Shown here: in pieces, positions 9,560-21,624 of the stretch
How the letters are laid out: each line of letters opens with the position of its first letter
Position numbering within the stretch: position 1 is the stretch's first letter
Assembly: GCA_015680685.1 (NCBI GenBank)
Contig: MNCI01006048.1
Span: forward strand, 220,452-284,451
Origin: Gnetum montanum
Taxonomy: Eukaryota; Streptophyta; Gnetopsida; Gnetales; Gnetaceae
Reading direction: 5' to 3'
Length of the DNA: 64,000 nucleotides
Position numbers and translations under genes: made by a program
Notes under the pieces: generated by a model
What the model saw: the letters and a program-made list of their open reading frames with translations, nothing else
Databases searched by the model: none
Told to the model about the DNA's origin: nothing

Positions 9560-12150
9560 ATGACATTTCTTCATCAACACCTGCTACATCATTCATCACA
9601 TCAGCTCTGACAACACTATTGCTGCTCATTTTTTTCCTCAAGCTTCATATGATGCCTCCATTTGCATCAACCACATTTGTATCTAAAGTGTTCGCTAACT
9701 CATTCACTTGTGGTTTCTTGTCTTCTTGGAGTTATGTTTGTAGGATGACACCCAGTGGTGCTGGTACATAGATACACTTCATCACGGTGACAATGTGCCA
9801 CATTGTTTTTGACGCATGCAACCAGGTTAATCAATCTGTTCAAAAGTACATTCCCAGCTTCTGATACATTCTCCACTTCCTCAACACTCTCGTTCTCTTT
9901 CCTACCTAGTTATAGTTCCTAGATACACCCAGTATGCCCCAAAACTTTGAGCACACTGTTGCATGCTGTGACACTTTCAAGCAGTGGCAACACACAACAT
10001 GACACATGAGCATGAGTGAAAAATTGAAAGAAAGCTCTTTCACCCAAAAAAAAAAGATCAAAGAGCAAAGGGAAAAAATGAACTACAAGACCCTTGGCAC
10101 TTCCAATGCAAGCCCCAAGTGGGATGGTAGTTGTCTTAGAAAGAAATACTCATGTCTCAAACCATGATATTTCACCTCACTGCGTAGTTTTGGTTGTCTG
10201 ACAATGGGTTCCCTTAGACACTCCACAAGGGTCCTATTTCTCCAAAGAACGCACCACCTCATCACATGGCTTTGGTTGTGATAACAAGTTATCTTAGAAA
10301 TAATAGAAGAGTCTCGTTCCTCCAAAGTATGTATTCCTCATGCCTTGTTTCCAAGTCTGCCAAATATTGGCCAGCAACACGAAACAACATGACTTGTTTG
10401 CAAAATATGAACACTCTTCTCCCATGTCAACAGAATTCCTTGATCAATTCCCAATCCCACAATTGCAAACAACTACCTACCCATCTTAAAACCTTGTTCC
10501 CTACACCCATGTTCTCTGAACACAGTGTGATGACATCTGGCTAAGTGCCAAAGGACAATGCTTGCTACCAGTTTGCTTGTGGTGTTTTGTACTTCTTTGT
10601 CGATGCCTCTTGGGTCAATTCCTACAAGTGTCAACAAAGAGGGGCTAATGAAACACCACAAAAATTTGGACCCAACACTTTCATACAAGAATCGAGCTAA
10701 GTCATAATGCTTCCCAGCATGACCAAAACATGAGAACTCCACAAAAAGTATCAAATGCAGTCTAATCAAGCAAGTAAAAATCCCCCCAAGATCCACTGGA
10801 GGCTACATCAACATCGGGCAATAAGAATTGACAGTCCCAAGCTCAAAACACTTAGTTCTGACTAAGTATACTGCTTGCACACAAGCCTACACGCTGGGCG
10901 TGGAACTCAACGTACAACCCAGTGTACAACAACTTTTGGGCCCCAAAAACTCACCGAAACAAGCTAGAAATGAAGGTCTGGACTCCTTGGGAGCTTCCTT
11001 GAGCTCCCCAGTGGCTCTTAGACTCCTAAAAATCAAGTTTTGGCCTCCAAATGATGGATTTTCATGCCTGCATGCTGGCCTGCACGCCCAGCGTGTACGA
11101 TCATAGATAGACCAAAATAGGCACTCAGATAATGATTTTCATAGGAAATCAATTCCCAGAGGTAGGGAAACCATTAGGCATCATCCTTGGCTCCTAAAAG
11201 TCAAGTTTTGACCTTAAAAAGTGGTAGTTTCATGCCTACACGTTGGCTTGCATGTCCAGCATGCATGCCCAGCGTACACCACAGCGTGCACATTAGAAAT
11301 GTGCCCAAAACTCTATCAAAGTGAAGCCAAGATGAGGCTCCAGATGCCCCAAAGGAATGACAACACTTAAGCAAAAAGGATCCAACTTCAATGTACAAGA
11401 TTAAGCTCCAAAATTGTGGTTTTCATGCCCACACACTAGCTTGCACGCCCAGTGTATACGACCAGTGTGTACACGCTAGCATGCTGCACGATTGTAAAGC
11501 TTCATTCCTTTGCACCCGTTCGACACTCCATGTGTCACCCAATCTGACATTCCAGCATCCCACAGCTTATCATCCCATCTCAGATCCAAATTTGGTACCC
11601 AAACCCATACAAAAACCCAGATTTTTGACCAGATCAGGGTTGGGAAAATTCAAGAAAATCTGGGCAAAAATCTGGGCAATGAACACTTAGATCATCAAGA
11701 ACACCCACCCTACACATTGAGCATATAGTATTCACGCTGTGCCTACAGCCCAAACTAGCACACCATCACTCCTCCACATCCACTAGGGCTCTTCATCTGC
11801 CTTGTGTCAGATTCACAACTACGTCTAGACCGGTGCATTGTAATTTTCATTTTGCAATAATATTGTTGTATTTTTGGCTAATATTTGTTATAGTTTTTGT
11901 TCATATTTGTTTACATCTTGTTTATATCCCTACACGCTCGCGTTCTAGTTTACATTTATTATGTCGTTTACATGTAACCCAGCGTATTGTGCATTAGCAT
12001 ACGTTTGGGGAAATCCTTGTCTGATCCGCGTGCGAACCACCCAAGGTACTCTACCTTCGTCAATTCCAGTTCATCCTCAAGTGAAGGTAGGGTCTTCTAT
12101 TCCTGTTTGTGGATCCCTCAGTCCCCTTTTCATTCCAAGTGGGCACTGAC
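9560..12150 (+). repeat. LTR region between elements A and E (3' LTR of A)
   Basis: Region of about 2.6 kb without a gene. It lies where the LTR is found in E and B: after array 3, with palindrome-bearing repeats in its right half, and ending in sequence (around 11960-12080) that resembles the U5 end of the E LTR, including CTTGTCTGATC. Left boundary, TATA box and TG..CA ends are not resolved. The assignment is by position and repeat structure. Confidence 0.55.
10865..11490. repeat. Four ~185-bp tandem repeats with CACGCTGGGCGTG-type palindromic cores
   Basis: Palindromic cores at about 10885, 11075, 11240 and 11435 give spacings of roughly 190, 165 and 195 bp. Each unit shares a lead-in like TTTTCATGCCTRCACGCTGG and a core such as TGCACGCCCAGCGTGTACGA. 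The last units carry extra half-words. The placement inside the LTR matches the repeats of E, C and B, although the word differs. Confidence 0.75.
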
Positions 12151-12156
12151 AATTTT

Positions 12157-14896
12157 AGACAGTACACCATTGCCTAGCATCGATCAACTTATCGATACTA
12201 TAACTGGTCATGCCTTACTATCCTTCATGGATGGGTTTTCAGGCTATAATCAAATTTGCATCAACCCAGAGCACCATTTGGCAACTACCTTTATGACCCC
12301 TTGTGGAACTTTTTGTTACAAAATTATGCCCTTTGGGCTAAAAAATGCTGGAGCAATATATCAACAAGAAATGACATACATCTTCAATGATTACCTCTTA
12401 GAAAGGTTGAACGACTATGTTGATGACATAGCAATTAAGTCTAAGGAAGCTACTAATCATCCCAATGATCTAAATGTAGTCCTGCAATCTTGTAATAGGT
12501 ATGACCTATGCCTCAACCCCAAGAAATGTGTTTTCAGAGTTAAAACTGGATGCATGGTAGGTTTTGTAGTGTCAGAAATAGGGATACGAGTGGACCCTAA
12601 TAAGATAAGGGCCATTTTCAACCTAGGAATGCCTACAAATCTTAAAGAGTTGTGTAAGTTGCAAGGTAGATTGTAGTTTATCAGAAGGTTTATTGAGAGG
12701 TTGATAGACAAACTACACCCCATGCAACACCTACTTAAGAAGGGGGTCAGCTTTGAGTGGATAGATCAATGTCAAAAAGCCTTTGATAACCTAAAGAAAT
12801 ATCTTTTGCACCTTCCCATTGTTTACACTCCACAGAGGGATAGGTCTTTCTACATCTACCTTTCCACCTTAGACACATCCATTGCCACACTACTATGTCA
12901 AAAGAGAGATGACGGGTTTGAAATCCTAGTCTACTACTTGAGTCATGCATTGATAGCACACGAAGGGAAGTACAACAAGGTAGAGAAAAACTGTCTTGCC
13001 CTAGTATTCACACTTAAAAAGTGGAGGCATTACCTATTTCACAATAAAGTTAACATCATATGCAAAAGCAACATACTTCGGGCTATCACAACCAACTTAT
13101 ATAAGAGCAGTAGAATAGCCTGATGGAAAGCTATAATTGCAAAATTCAATTTACATTACATGGCATAATAATCAACAAAGGTTCAAGCAATAGCCCCACA
13201 ACTTACAACTTCACCCATTGACGATTAGGCGATAAGAGAGCTCGCATTCCTAGATGAGCATATCAATAGCATAAGTTCTGTACCATCAAATTTCGAAGCT
13301 AGTTTACATTTTGAAAGTGCTTCAACTACACAGGGTGGTAGCATCGTCGAAATTCTTACATTTATCTCTAGAGTAATTTGACCTTTCGCATATCATTTTT
13401 CATTCCTTTGCACCAACAATGTAGTTGAGTACGAAGGACTCCTTAGGGGCTTTCTAGTAGCTCAAGACTGAAGAATCCAATACTTAGAAATCCGAGGCAA
13501 ATCATAGCTAGTTATCAAATAGATCACTAAATTCTATGCTTGCAAGGCTTCACATTTGCAACCTTATTGCAATCTAGCCAAGAGTCTACTAAAGAAGTTC
13601 ATGATGTTAGACATTCGATATGCACCTTGTAACGAGAACACTATAGTTGATGTGCTAGCCATGTTAGCGTTAAATGTTGCCTGCTTCAATAATAGAATGC
13701 ATAGATCCTATTACTCAAGTAGCACACATTGCATTTGTAAGTGCAATAGATACCCAAGAATGTTATGCCAACATCAAAGCATACCTCCAACATGGTGAAC
13801 CCCCACATGGCTTGACATCTGCTCAGAAGGATGCAATACGAAAGAGATCCTGGCAATATGTCCTTATAGGAGACAACACCTTATGCAAGTGGTTTTATGA
13901 TGGAATATTGCTAGCTTGCGTTAGTGGGAAAGAAGCACAAATGATTGTTGATGAAGTCCATGAGGGACTATGTGGGGGACACATAGCCCCAAGGGCTATG
14001 GTAGCAAAAATTAAATGCTTAGGTTATATTGGCCTTACATAGAATGAGTTTTCCTTGCCAAAGTTAGGATGTGCAATATATGTCAATGCCATGCAAGCCT
14101 CATACATGTGTCAGCTACTGAATTACATACTACACAGATTAAATGGCCTTTCCAACATTGGGGACTAAATATCATAGGATCCATTACACCTAAGTCTTCT
14201 GCAGGGCATAGTTTCATTATTACTGCAACTAAATACTTTACAAAGTTAGTAGAATCTATTCCCCTTAGAAAGACAATGTCTCAATAGGCTTGCCACTTCA
14301 TCCTAGACAACATAGTAACACGGTTTGGCCTTCCCATGAGAATTGTTACTGACAATGGGTCATAATTTAGTAGTGCAGAGACTAAAACCTTTTATGAAAA
14401 CCTTGGCATCAAACACTCGTTTTCATCACCATACTACCCATAGGAAAATGGGCATGTAGAGGCAACCAACAAAGTCATCATAAACCTTCTCAAAAACATG
14501 CTTAGCATGAGAAAAAGGTGATGGCATGAGCAAATCCTCTACATGTTGCGGGCTTACTGTATGACATGCCACATAGCTACAGATAAGACTCCATATCGTC
14601 TTGTTGTAGACAAGGCTCAAAAAAATGATCATACCCAAACACTTGGTCACATAGAATGGTACTAGGATAAACAACGGCAAAAGCATCACTGCAACTTACA
14701 TCAACGATCAATTAAAAAGGGGGACCTGGTCGTCAAGGCTCTTCGTGAGCCAATGAGCAAATTCTCAGCCAACTAGGAAGGCCCTTTCATAGTCATGAAA
14801 TCCTATGAAAATGGGGTGTTCAAGCTAGTTGATGTAGATGGACACAAGTTTGCAAACCCCATCAACCACTTGTTCCTTAAGACATACTATATTTAA
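12157..14896 (+). pseudogene. pol: Truncated pol of element E
   Basis: Starts abruptly inside RT at the motif PLPSIDQL, with no gag, protease or 5' part of RT. RT continues with FMDGFSGYNQI, MPFGLKNAGAIYQ, NDYVDDIAIKSK (12400-12440) and LNPKKCVFRV. RNase H is at 12720-13130 (VYYLSHALIAHEGKYN), archaeal RNase H remnants at 13270-13680, the zinc-binding part at 13930-14100, and integrase core at 14160-14480 (GLNIIGS, VTDNGS, HVEATNK). The end is FLKTYYI and TAA at 14894. Many stops occur. The closest relative in the window is pol of element B. Confidence 0.85.
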
Positions 14897-14924
14897 CGCA
14901 AAGGATAACATCGAATACTAAGAA

Positions 14925-15245
14925 AGGTAAGTAGCACGTCTGCTATGATGTAAAACTGGCAAAGCTAGTCCACTATGACAAGAAATTGGCATAGATAGTC
15001 CACTATGACTATAAAATGGCACAACATTTCTACTATGATGTTAAACTGGCACAACACATCCTTGGGCTATGATGTAAAACTGGCACCCATATCATGATTC
15101 ACCATGACCTTAAACTGGCCATCCACCATTTGCTACAATGTTAAACTAGCACAACAGTCTACTAGGATCTTAAACTAGCACATCATGGTTTGTTGGGACC
15201 TTAAACTAGCACACCTGATGGTCTAACAAGACCTTAAACTAGGTT
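14925..15245 (+). repeat. Short-repeat array 3 of element E
   Basis: About nine units of 30-40 bp. The form CCACTATGAC-TATAAAATGGCACAA grades into GACCTTAAACTAGCACA. It starts about 30 bp after the pol stop and ends just before a purine-rich ATGGGGTGGGG (15327-15338) that could serve as polypurine tract. Confidence 0.85.
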
Positions 15246-16254
15246 CATAGTGCAATGCCTCCCAGCTCACACATGTGACATCATAAACAAGTGAGTGTGC
15301 ATAGTTTCAAACTTCCTAAACAACATGGGGTGGGGCATTGTAATTCTAGAACAAAGTTCATGTTGTCAAGAAAGAACCCTCTAGAAGACATGCAGTTTCA
15401 TCGTCCATAGCATCTTGATGATCTTTCAGAGATGTATTTTGACATCTTGTTAACCTTTTGGAGCTACTGCTACCATGGCCAATCAGCCTGATAGTAGCTC
15501 TTGCTATTAGCACCTACTATTGGAGTCCTAGCACTATTGTGGCTTAGCCACAAGGTTGCCATTCTCCATCCCTCGCCATCATCCAATTCCAAAAGGCATT
15601 CGTCCATTAGGCTTCTCACTTTGTAGCTAGATTGAATGATGTTTGGCTTGGGCAAGGAATCTTGAGCACCTACATCATCATTGCTCCTAGCCTTTTCAGT
15701 GCTAACCTTTCTGGCTTGCTGGTGCCAAAACCTATTCTAGACTTCTTACTTTGGACATTGCACATGTCAAACATAACACTTTCCACCTTGGTAGTGTCCT
15801 GAGTAGGCAGGACTTTGCCCTCATTTCACCTGATGGATTTTTTCTAGTTTTCTCTCTATTGCGTTTGTAGGATAAAAGCCAAGATGGCGTTGTTCAAAGA
15901 TGCATTCCACCATGAGAGCAAGACACTACATTGTTCCAAAGTGGCTACTCTAATTAGCTTAGCTACTCGAGAGTTCATACCTTGCTCCTCCTTTAGCCAA
16001 TTTAAGATCCATTCCCTATGCTCATAATTTCCCATATCCTCTTCACAAGCTTCCTTGATGCACATAAAGCCCTTTCACAAGCCCAACCACCAAGTCCATG
16101 ATAGGCATAACACAACTCACCCAATGGGAAGCATCTATAAGCAGATCAAAGCTCCACATGGATGTAACAAAACTCATCTGATGGTCTACCCAGGGACCAT
16201 GCTAGCAGCTATTGAAGCTGTTTAGGATAGAATAAAAAGTTTGACAAATTTTCT

Positions 16255-17110
16255 AACTATGAGACCTGCTATGCTGCGCTATGCTGCATAGCGTAGTAGG
16301 CCTTGAAAAGACTAATCAGGCACCAAAGATGCAGATTGATAATGACTCAGTCCTCCAGGATATTTTCCCCACTTCATCCTTAATGCATGATCAACATGAC
16401 ACAACAAAATGTGTTAAGTTTCATTAGAAATTATCTCAATTTAAGTGCTACACTACACAGCGTAGCATAGTGTAGTAGGGTTTCATTGTGGTGACACTCC
16501 TACTGAGATTGCTTTGATGGAGTAAACATAATTACCCATGCTTCAACCGTCAAACAGGTTTGCTCTTCTACCACACTAGGACATGATCAACATTCTATGA
16601 CAAAATGTTTGCAAGGTAAGTTAGAATTCATGTCAAACAAGGTGCTACACTGCACTATGCTATGTAGTGTAGAATAGTGTAGTAGGATCATAATGCACAA
16701 AGGTTATCTGAAAAATGGTCCTTGCAAAGAAATTGCACTTGGCATACCTTGATCTTCAAGACAGCCTGTCCCACTTCACCCCTGGGTTTGAACCAAAATT
16801 TCCCCACAAAAGCATTGTAAATCAAGAAAGAATGCATATCACACTGGCTACTATGCTGTGCTATGCTACACAGTGTAGCATAGCGTAGCAGAGATACAAA
16901 GCTTTGAAGTATCCCAAGGATGAACTTTGTAGGTCCCAGGACCTTTCAACATGGAAGGCAAGGTTGTCAATTGTAGGAGCTACTTGCCTAGCCAGGCCCA
17001 AGACAAGTATCCTAAACTTTTGGGTAATATTTCTCTCAAGACTAGTAGCTACATTACGCAGCATAGCATGTGGGTGTTTATGCTACGCCATTACGCTAGG
17101 TAGTGTAAAT
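16255..17110. repeat. Five ~195-bp tandem repeats with CTACGCTATG-type palindromes (E LTR U3)
   Basis: Palindrome-rich cores at about 16268, 16455, 16655, 16858 and 17055, spaced 187, 200, 203 and 197 bp. Cores read like TGCTATGCTACACAGTGTAG or AGCATAGCGTAGCAG. Flanks also align between units (for example ACATGATCAACAT before the core at 16390 and 16572). A sixth weak copy lies near 17400-17470. Confidence 0.8.
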
Positions 17111-17536
17111 AGCGTAACACTTGCATGGAAGCATTAGGATGTCTTTGGTTGGCTCCAAAACTTGGTGGCAATGGTCATTTCTGCTCTGGCATCTCTTCAA
17201 TAGATAGCATTAGCAAGGTTGCTTTATTTTGAACCCCCTTGATTATTCCCAAAGTTTTCCTCGTGCTTGACCCTACTCACAAGAATAGGGAAGACACAGT
17301 CTTGGAGTAGAAGCTCGAGTTTGCATTCATTGATGGCATTCTTTGTAACAAACATGTTAGTTCCTTGGATTTTGGCACATGCAGCTTGAACAATATGGTC
17401 ACAGCATAGCAGGTTTCACGTTCAGCATTACATCTACAGTGTAGCACTGCACAACAATATGGCATAGTCATGTTTGCACCATGGGGGACTGAGGACACAT
17501 GGCATCCAAACCATGTTTCTCTTCCACCCTTGGCTC

Positions 17537-17544
17537 TATAAATA
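17537..17544 (+). promoter_or_regulatory. TATA box of the E LTR
   Basis: TATAAATA inside CTCTATAAATACCCTAGC. The same context (TATAAATACCC) occurs on the minus strand in the C and B LTRs at 26418-26425 and 43179-43186. It lies 430-1280 bp downstream of the palindromic repeats. Transcription should begin about 30 bp to the right. Confidence 0.75.
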
Positions 17545-18149
17545 CCCTAGCAAACCATGTTTCTCTCCCACCCTTGGTTTTGAAGATTAGAATTTTGGCA
17601 TTTTGGCTTTCTTATGATTTGGCATTTGGCAATTGGATTTGGCTAAGAGACTGGCAAGTAGATAGGTAACAAATAGCAAACCCCAGCAGCAACAACTCTC
17701 AATCTCTTCCAGCCCCACAAGCACCGACTCATCAGTCCCTATTAGCAGGCCACTCGCAACAGTCAAAGACCTATGACCATACTATTTTGTTGTAAGCTAT
17801 TCCTATCCACATTTCCCATCAGTTGTACACCTTCTAGCCAAATAGAGATCAAATCCCCCGATCTTGGGGCAGTGGACTTTCTCACTCAGGCCTGTTTCAT
17901 TTTGTTTTTCTATTAGTATATTTTGCATCATTACTTATTAGTGTACATTTATCACTTAAGTTATACATAGCATTTTTAAAATAATTTTTTATGAAAGGTT
18001 ATTGTACACCGATTAAGTCCCTGTCTGATCAACCTGATCATTCTGGGCACCCCAGTTTCATTTACTCCAGCATGGCTCTCGAACGGATCTGGGGTTAGGC
18101 TATATGCCCGGTAACCTCTTGGTGTTCCAACCATTGATGTTTTTAGTCA

Positions 18150-19090
18150 CTACAAGATCAAAGGACATGTAATGGTTTTGAGAAATTTTTGATAAAATGA
18201 CGAAAAAGGAAAGAATAGATTTGACAATGAAGTTCTTGGAGGGTATAAAATGATGTGGTGGTGTGCAACAAGTACAAATTACAAAAGTCATGCAAGTGGG
18301 TCCTCCCCAAAGCAGGTTCCAACCTTTAATGCCCTTGCATAACCACATCTCAAAATGTTCATAGGCCCTAGAAGGATTAAATGTAATCTACATAGATGCA
18401 ACAAAACACACACATGTAGATACCATTGCAATGAGATATGAATTCCATGCTACCCTATACACAAGTCAAAATTATAGGAACAACAAGGTGAGGCGAATTA
18501 TAGAAGGGATTGTAGAGATTGGGATGTAAGGTAATTGGCCTAGGGCACAATGAATCCTCAGTGTAAGGCATGATTAATGTGTCATTAACCTGTCACTAAA
18601 AAATTAGGACCAAGTTCATTTTTCTAAACAGTGACATCGCATTTTTTCATCACAATGATAGACAACAATGAGAATGTGATGGTAAGGGGTACAATCACTT
18701 GGCATTTCATATACGGAAGGAGGATTTTTCTTTGTGGCACTCTTCTTCTCTTTTTTTTGGAATGAATGCTTAAGCTAGAGAAGCCACCTACCTTCAGGCA
18801 TGGGTACAGGTCTTTCCAGTGGGACCTCCTAGAATAGCATTGGGTTTCTTTATTGAGTGCCTTTTTATTACTCTTACTTCCATTTTTTATTAGATCTACA
18901 ATGATATTAGTACAAACAAGCTACATGATAACTCCTATAGATGTCATCAAAGAGAATCCACAAGTCCCCTTGATGTCACACCCTGGCCATTCTCACTTAG
19001 TCCATCCTTCATTACTCTAGGTTGAATGAACATGATATTTCTTTAAGTTTTAATAATTAGGAATATCATTGTACTTAGGGTAGAACCTCT
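18150..19090 (-). other. 3' non-coding part of element D-
   Basis: No gene. The sequence around 18238-18440 pairs with 61600-61735 of D+ (for example CCTCCCCAAAG..GGTTC and AACCACATCT), and 19090-19170 pairs with 60790-60900. It would carry the polypurine tract and 3' LTR start, but neither is recognisable. Confidence 0.55.
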
Positions 19091-19092
19091 TA

Positions 19093-20575
19093 TTAATAAA
19101 ATGGGTAGGTGGATGTTGTGCACTCGCTATTCAAGTAATTAGTCACTAGAGACTTGATAGTAGAGAAAAACACCTCAACCAACGAGTCACATAAGTGTTT
19201 TATTTGTAGAAACAATAAAGATAAAATAATAAATTGAAAGACAAAAAGACAGAAAGATAAAAAGACAAAAAGACAAAAACACAAAAAGATAAAACAATAA
19301 ATTGAAATATGAAAAACTAGAAAATAAAAAAGCGTAAAATTAAAGAAAAGGAAAACATTTATTAATTCTAATATTGTTAGAATGGGGGGATACCCCCCAT
19401 AACTAAATGATTGAGTATGGCTAGAATTAATAAATGGAAGGTTAGGATCATTACATGTTGAAAATATTGGGACCCAGTCATACTTACCCCATTGGGGTTC
19501 ACACACTTGATTAGAGTTGACATCGTGGGGTAAGTTATAAGATGTGGTTAATTTATAAGGAGTTAACTCACTATGGTACTTGTGACCATAAGGTGATATG
19601 CAAGGATCAACATGTCTCCCCATGTAGCTATATTCATTGGGCCCCATGGTTGTTGGAGTATTGAGTGGTGGCTTTGATAAGGTAACATGAGGTGTTTGGT
19701 TCAAAGAGGAAGATGCACCACAATGTTGGACTTATGCTGGGTTGGCGGATGTAGTGGATTTTGAACTATGGTGTCCTTTTCTACAGTCATGCCTAAAGAA
19801 GGGATGCCTTTGATGTTGTAGAGGGTTCACACTTATCTTGACAGTAGAAGCACAAGTAACATTCATGGGTTGATGTTGTGGTGCAAATCCTTTAAGCATA
19901 ATTGGTGGCGATGTAGAAGGAGGTGAAGGATGAGAATAATGAAATTGAGGAGAAGTGTAAGGTACCCAAGGTGGTGTTCCTCTTGGTGAGGATACAGGTT
20001 GATAGTATTGAGGAGAATAATAACAATGTGATAAGATAGAAGATGTTGACCCGGTATATTGCATAAGTTTGATATCTTTCATTGAAGAGCTCTACCATTG
20101 TTGGTGAACATTAGATTGATTTTGATTTTAAGGATCTCTACCATACTTTTGCATGGCCAACGAGTGTCATAGGAAAGAGCTTAAGTTTTTTCCATCCATT
20201 ATCAATGTTGTTCCATGTACAAGCATTGTAGAAGGCTCATAAATATTGTTTCAGATTTAATTCATAGCCTCTTGAGAACTTGGAAAATTTCTTTAAGTCA
20301 AGCCTAGGTAGATAGCTTTCCTTGCGATGCCTGTGGAATATTCAAATAGCCTCTTGCATATGCATTAGGCTCTTAGTGACTAGTAAGGGTTCATCGTTGC
20401 TGGGTAGGTTATGCATTTGGGAGTTGGGACAATGTTGTCTTAGTTTATGTTCATAAGAAACCCCTACATCAAATTGAGTACTCCAAACTTCATCTTCATC
20501 ATCATATAATTCGTTGGTTCTCCAATGAATTGCCCTATTGGTTGTTGAATTATCATAGTCTTGTAAGAGAGACAT
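19093..20575 (-). pseudogene. gag: gag of element D-, with ~800-bp internal deletion
   Basis: Begins MSLLQDYDNSTTNRAIHWRT at 20575, matching the D+ start. It continues with DEPLL and then MVELFNERYQTYA (20098-20060), where the sequence jumps directly to the proline-rich segment TGSTSSILSHCYYSPQYYQP. In D+ these two points are about 800 bp apart, so the retrotrans_gag core and zinc knuckle are deleted. The C-terminal part (GPNEYSYMGRHVDPC, QVCEPQWGKYDWVP) follows to about 19300. Expected role: capsid and nucleocapsid protein. It is not functional as read. Confidence 0.8.
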
Positions 20576-20695
20576 GGTTGTAAATTTGTGTGTGATTTAA
20601 TTGCAATTATTATTATTTTTTTCTAAAAGATATATCATTAATACTTTGTTACAGCAATCTTGTATGATGTAACTAATCTAAATAACTAGCATCGT

Positions 20696-20713
20696 TCGAT
20701 GGCAATGGTGCCA
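20696..20713 (-). promoter_or_regulatory. Primer-binding site of element D-
   Basis: Minus-strand TGGCACCATTGCCATCGA follows CACTCATCAT. The first 13 bases differ only by transitions from the tRNA-Asp complement used by Athila elements (TGGCGCCGTTGCC). D+ has TGGTGCTGTTGCC at the same place. This fixes the inner end of the 5' LTR. Confidence 0.7.
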
Positions 20714-21487
20714 ATGATGAGTGGTGAGGTACCTCTAAATGAAACCATATGAATAAGAGTGTTTCATGTCCGATCTGGTCGAACTCCATAGATGGGCTAG
20801 TTGTGATATCTAGATAGTTACTCGTTGATCATTGTTGACTTTCTTCCCATTTGGACTAGTATTTACTTTGTCACATATGGTTTAGTCCAGAGTGAGGTGT
20901 ATGATGTAGTCCTAAACTAGTGCTACTCCTGGAGACAATGGAAAATAACTTTAATTAAACTATGAGGAAAAGGGAGAGAGAGTTAAGCTAATAGGACATA
21001 GGGGGAGAGAATCTAAACTAGCCTAAGTGTGATGAGCATCCATTCCTTAATCATCTGTACACATCTTGAACCTCGTGCACAACTACCACTGGGGTTACCA
21101 AGTGCATGGCCTAGGTATGCTACTAGGTTATCAAGTAGTCACACTTGAATGCTCGTGATTAAGTTGCACTCATTCCACATTTAAGGAGCTTAGGGTGAAG
21201 AGATATTAACTATGAAAGTAATAAATAACAATAACAATTAAATAATTAAACTGAGTGAATGCTGCAATGATGAAGTAATCTTGATCTTTATTTCCGGTCA
21301 TGTTTATGTCCAAGTACGTCACACTTAAATAAAGGTGCCATACAATTACAATCATCACACTACAGGCATGCATTGGAAGAGAGGGTTCAGAGGAAAAATG
21401 ACAAAAAGACTTTACTCTAACACTAAACTGATTATTTCTTTCCCATGCATCCAACTGTGTATTTATTGTCTCACACAAGAACCACGA

Positions 21488-21612
21488 TATTGCATATCCA
21501 ATATCGTTAGCCAGGCTACGATATCATGTATGTGATATCATGGGTCCAATAGCAGGGGTTCGATATCAGCACCTACTTAACAAGGGTCTAATATCAAGGG
21601 TCAGATATTAGC
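21488..21612. repeat. GATATC palindromic word cluster, D- LTR
   Basis: Contains ACGATATCATGTATGTGATATCATG and several degenerate copies (ATATCGTTAG, CGATATCAGCACC, CAGATATTAGCACC). The word recurs at 56755-56812 and 61965-62042, so it is specific to the D family. Confidence 0.8.
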
Positions 21613-21624
21613 ACCTAAGAAACC

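Larger units (their letters stand above)
1..12150 (+). mobile_element. Element A: Tat-lineage Ty3/gypsy retrotransposon, left end outside window
   Basis: Seen: a plus-strand polyprotein with RT, RNase H, archaeal-type RNase H and integrase (5746-9232), preceded by an antisense multi-exon gene (717-4906) and followed by a short-repeat array and an LTR-like region (about 9560-12150). The extra RNase H after the usual one is known as a mark of the Tat/Ogre clade. LTR, gag and protease should lie left of base 1, by comparison with element B. All reading frames have stops, so the copy is dead. The right LTR boundary is approximate because pol of element E follows directly. Confidence 0.8.
12150..18140 (+). 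mobile_element. Element E: 5'-truncated Tat-lineage element with 3' LTR
   Basis: Pol fragment (12157-14896), array (14925-15245) and LTR (about 15345-18140) in one orientation. The 5' junction near 12157 joins LTR-like sequence directly to the middle of RT. This implies a deletion of gag, protease, antisense gene and RT start, or recombination between neighbouring copies. Its LTR shares the CTACGCTATG word family with B and C rather than the CACGCT word of A. Confidence 0.75.
15345..18140 (+). repeat. LTR of element E
   Basis: No gene in this stretch. The start is placed after the purine-rich ATGGGGTGGGGCAT. The same start, in reverse, is seen at about 28910 in the B/C LTR. U3 contains at least five tandem units with palindromes (16255-17110). 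A TATAAATA box lies at 17537-17544. The U5 end, with CCCTGTCTGATC and CTCTTGGTGTTCCAACCATT (18020-18130), matches the reversed ends at 25830-25990 and 42600-42800. The exact terminal CA is not resolved. Confidence 0.75.
18150..21620 (-). mobile_element. Element D-: gag-only Athila-like retrotransposon
   Basis: Aligns along its length with D+ (56750-61735), in reverse. In minus-strand order: GATATC-rich LTR portion (21612-21488), conserved segment with SVMIVIVWHLYLSVTYLD if translated (21380-21290), primer site (20713-20696), gag (20575-19093) and a long 3' non-coding part to about 18150. No protease, RT or integrase is present. Gag carries an internal deletion. It abuts the E LTR on the left. 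Confidence 0.75.

Noticed and set aside
16255-17110. Regularly spaced palindromes as a possible CRISPR array
   Set aside because: Spacing near 195 bp, homologous rather than unique intervals, and plant LTR context exclude it.
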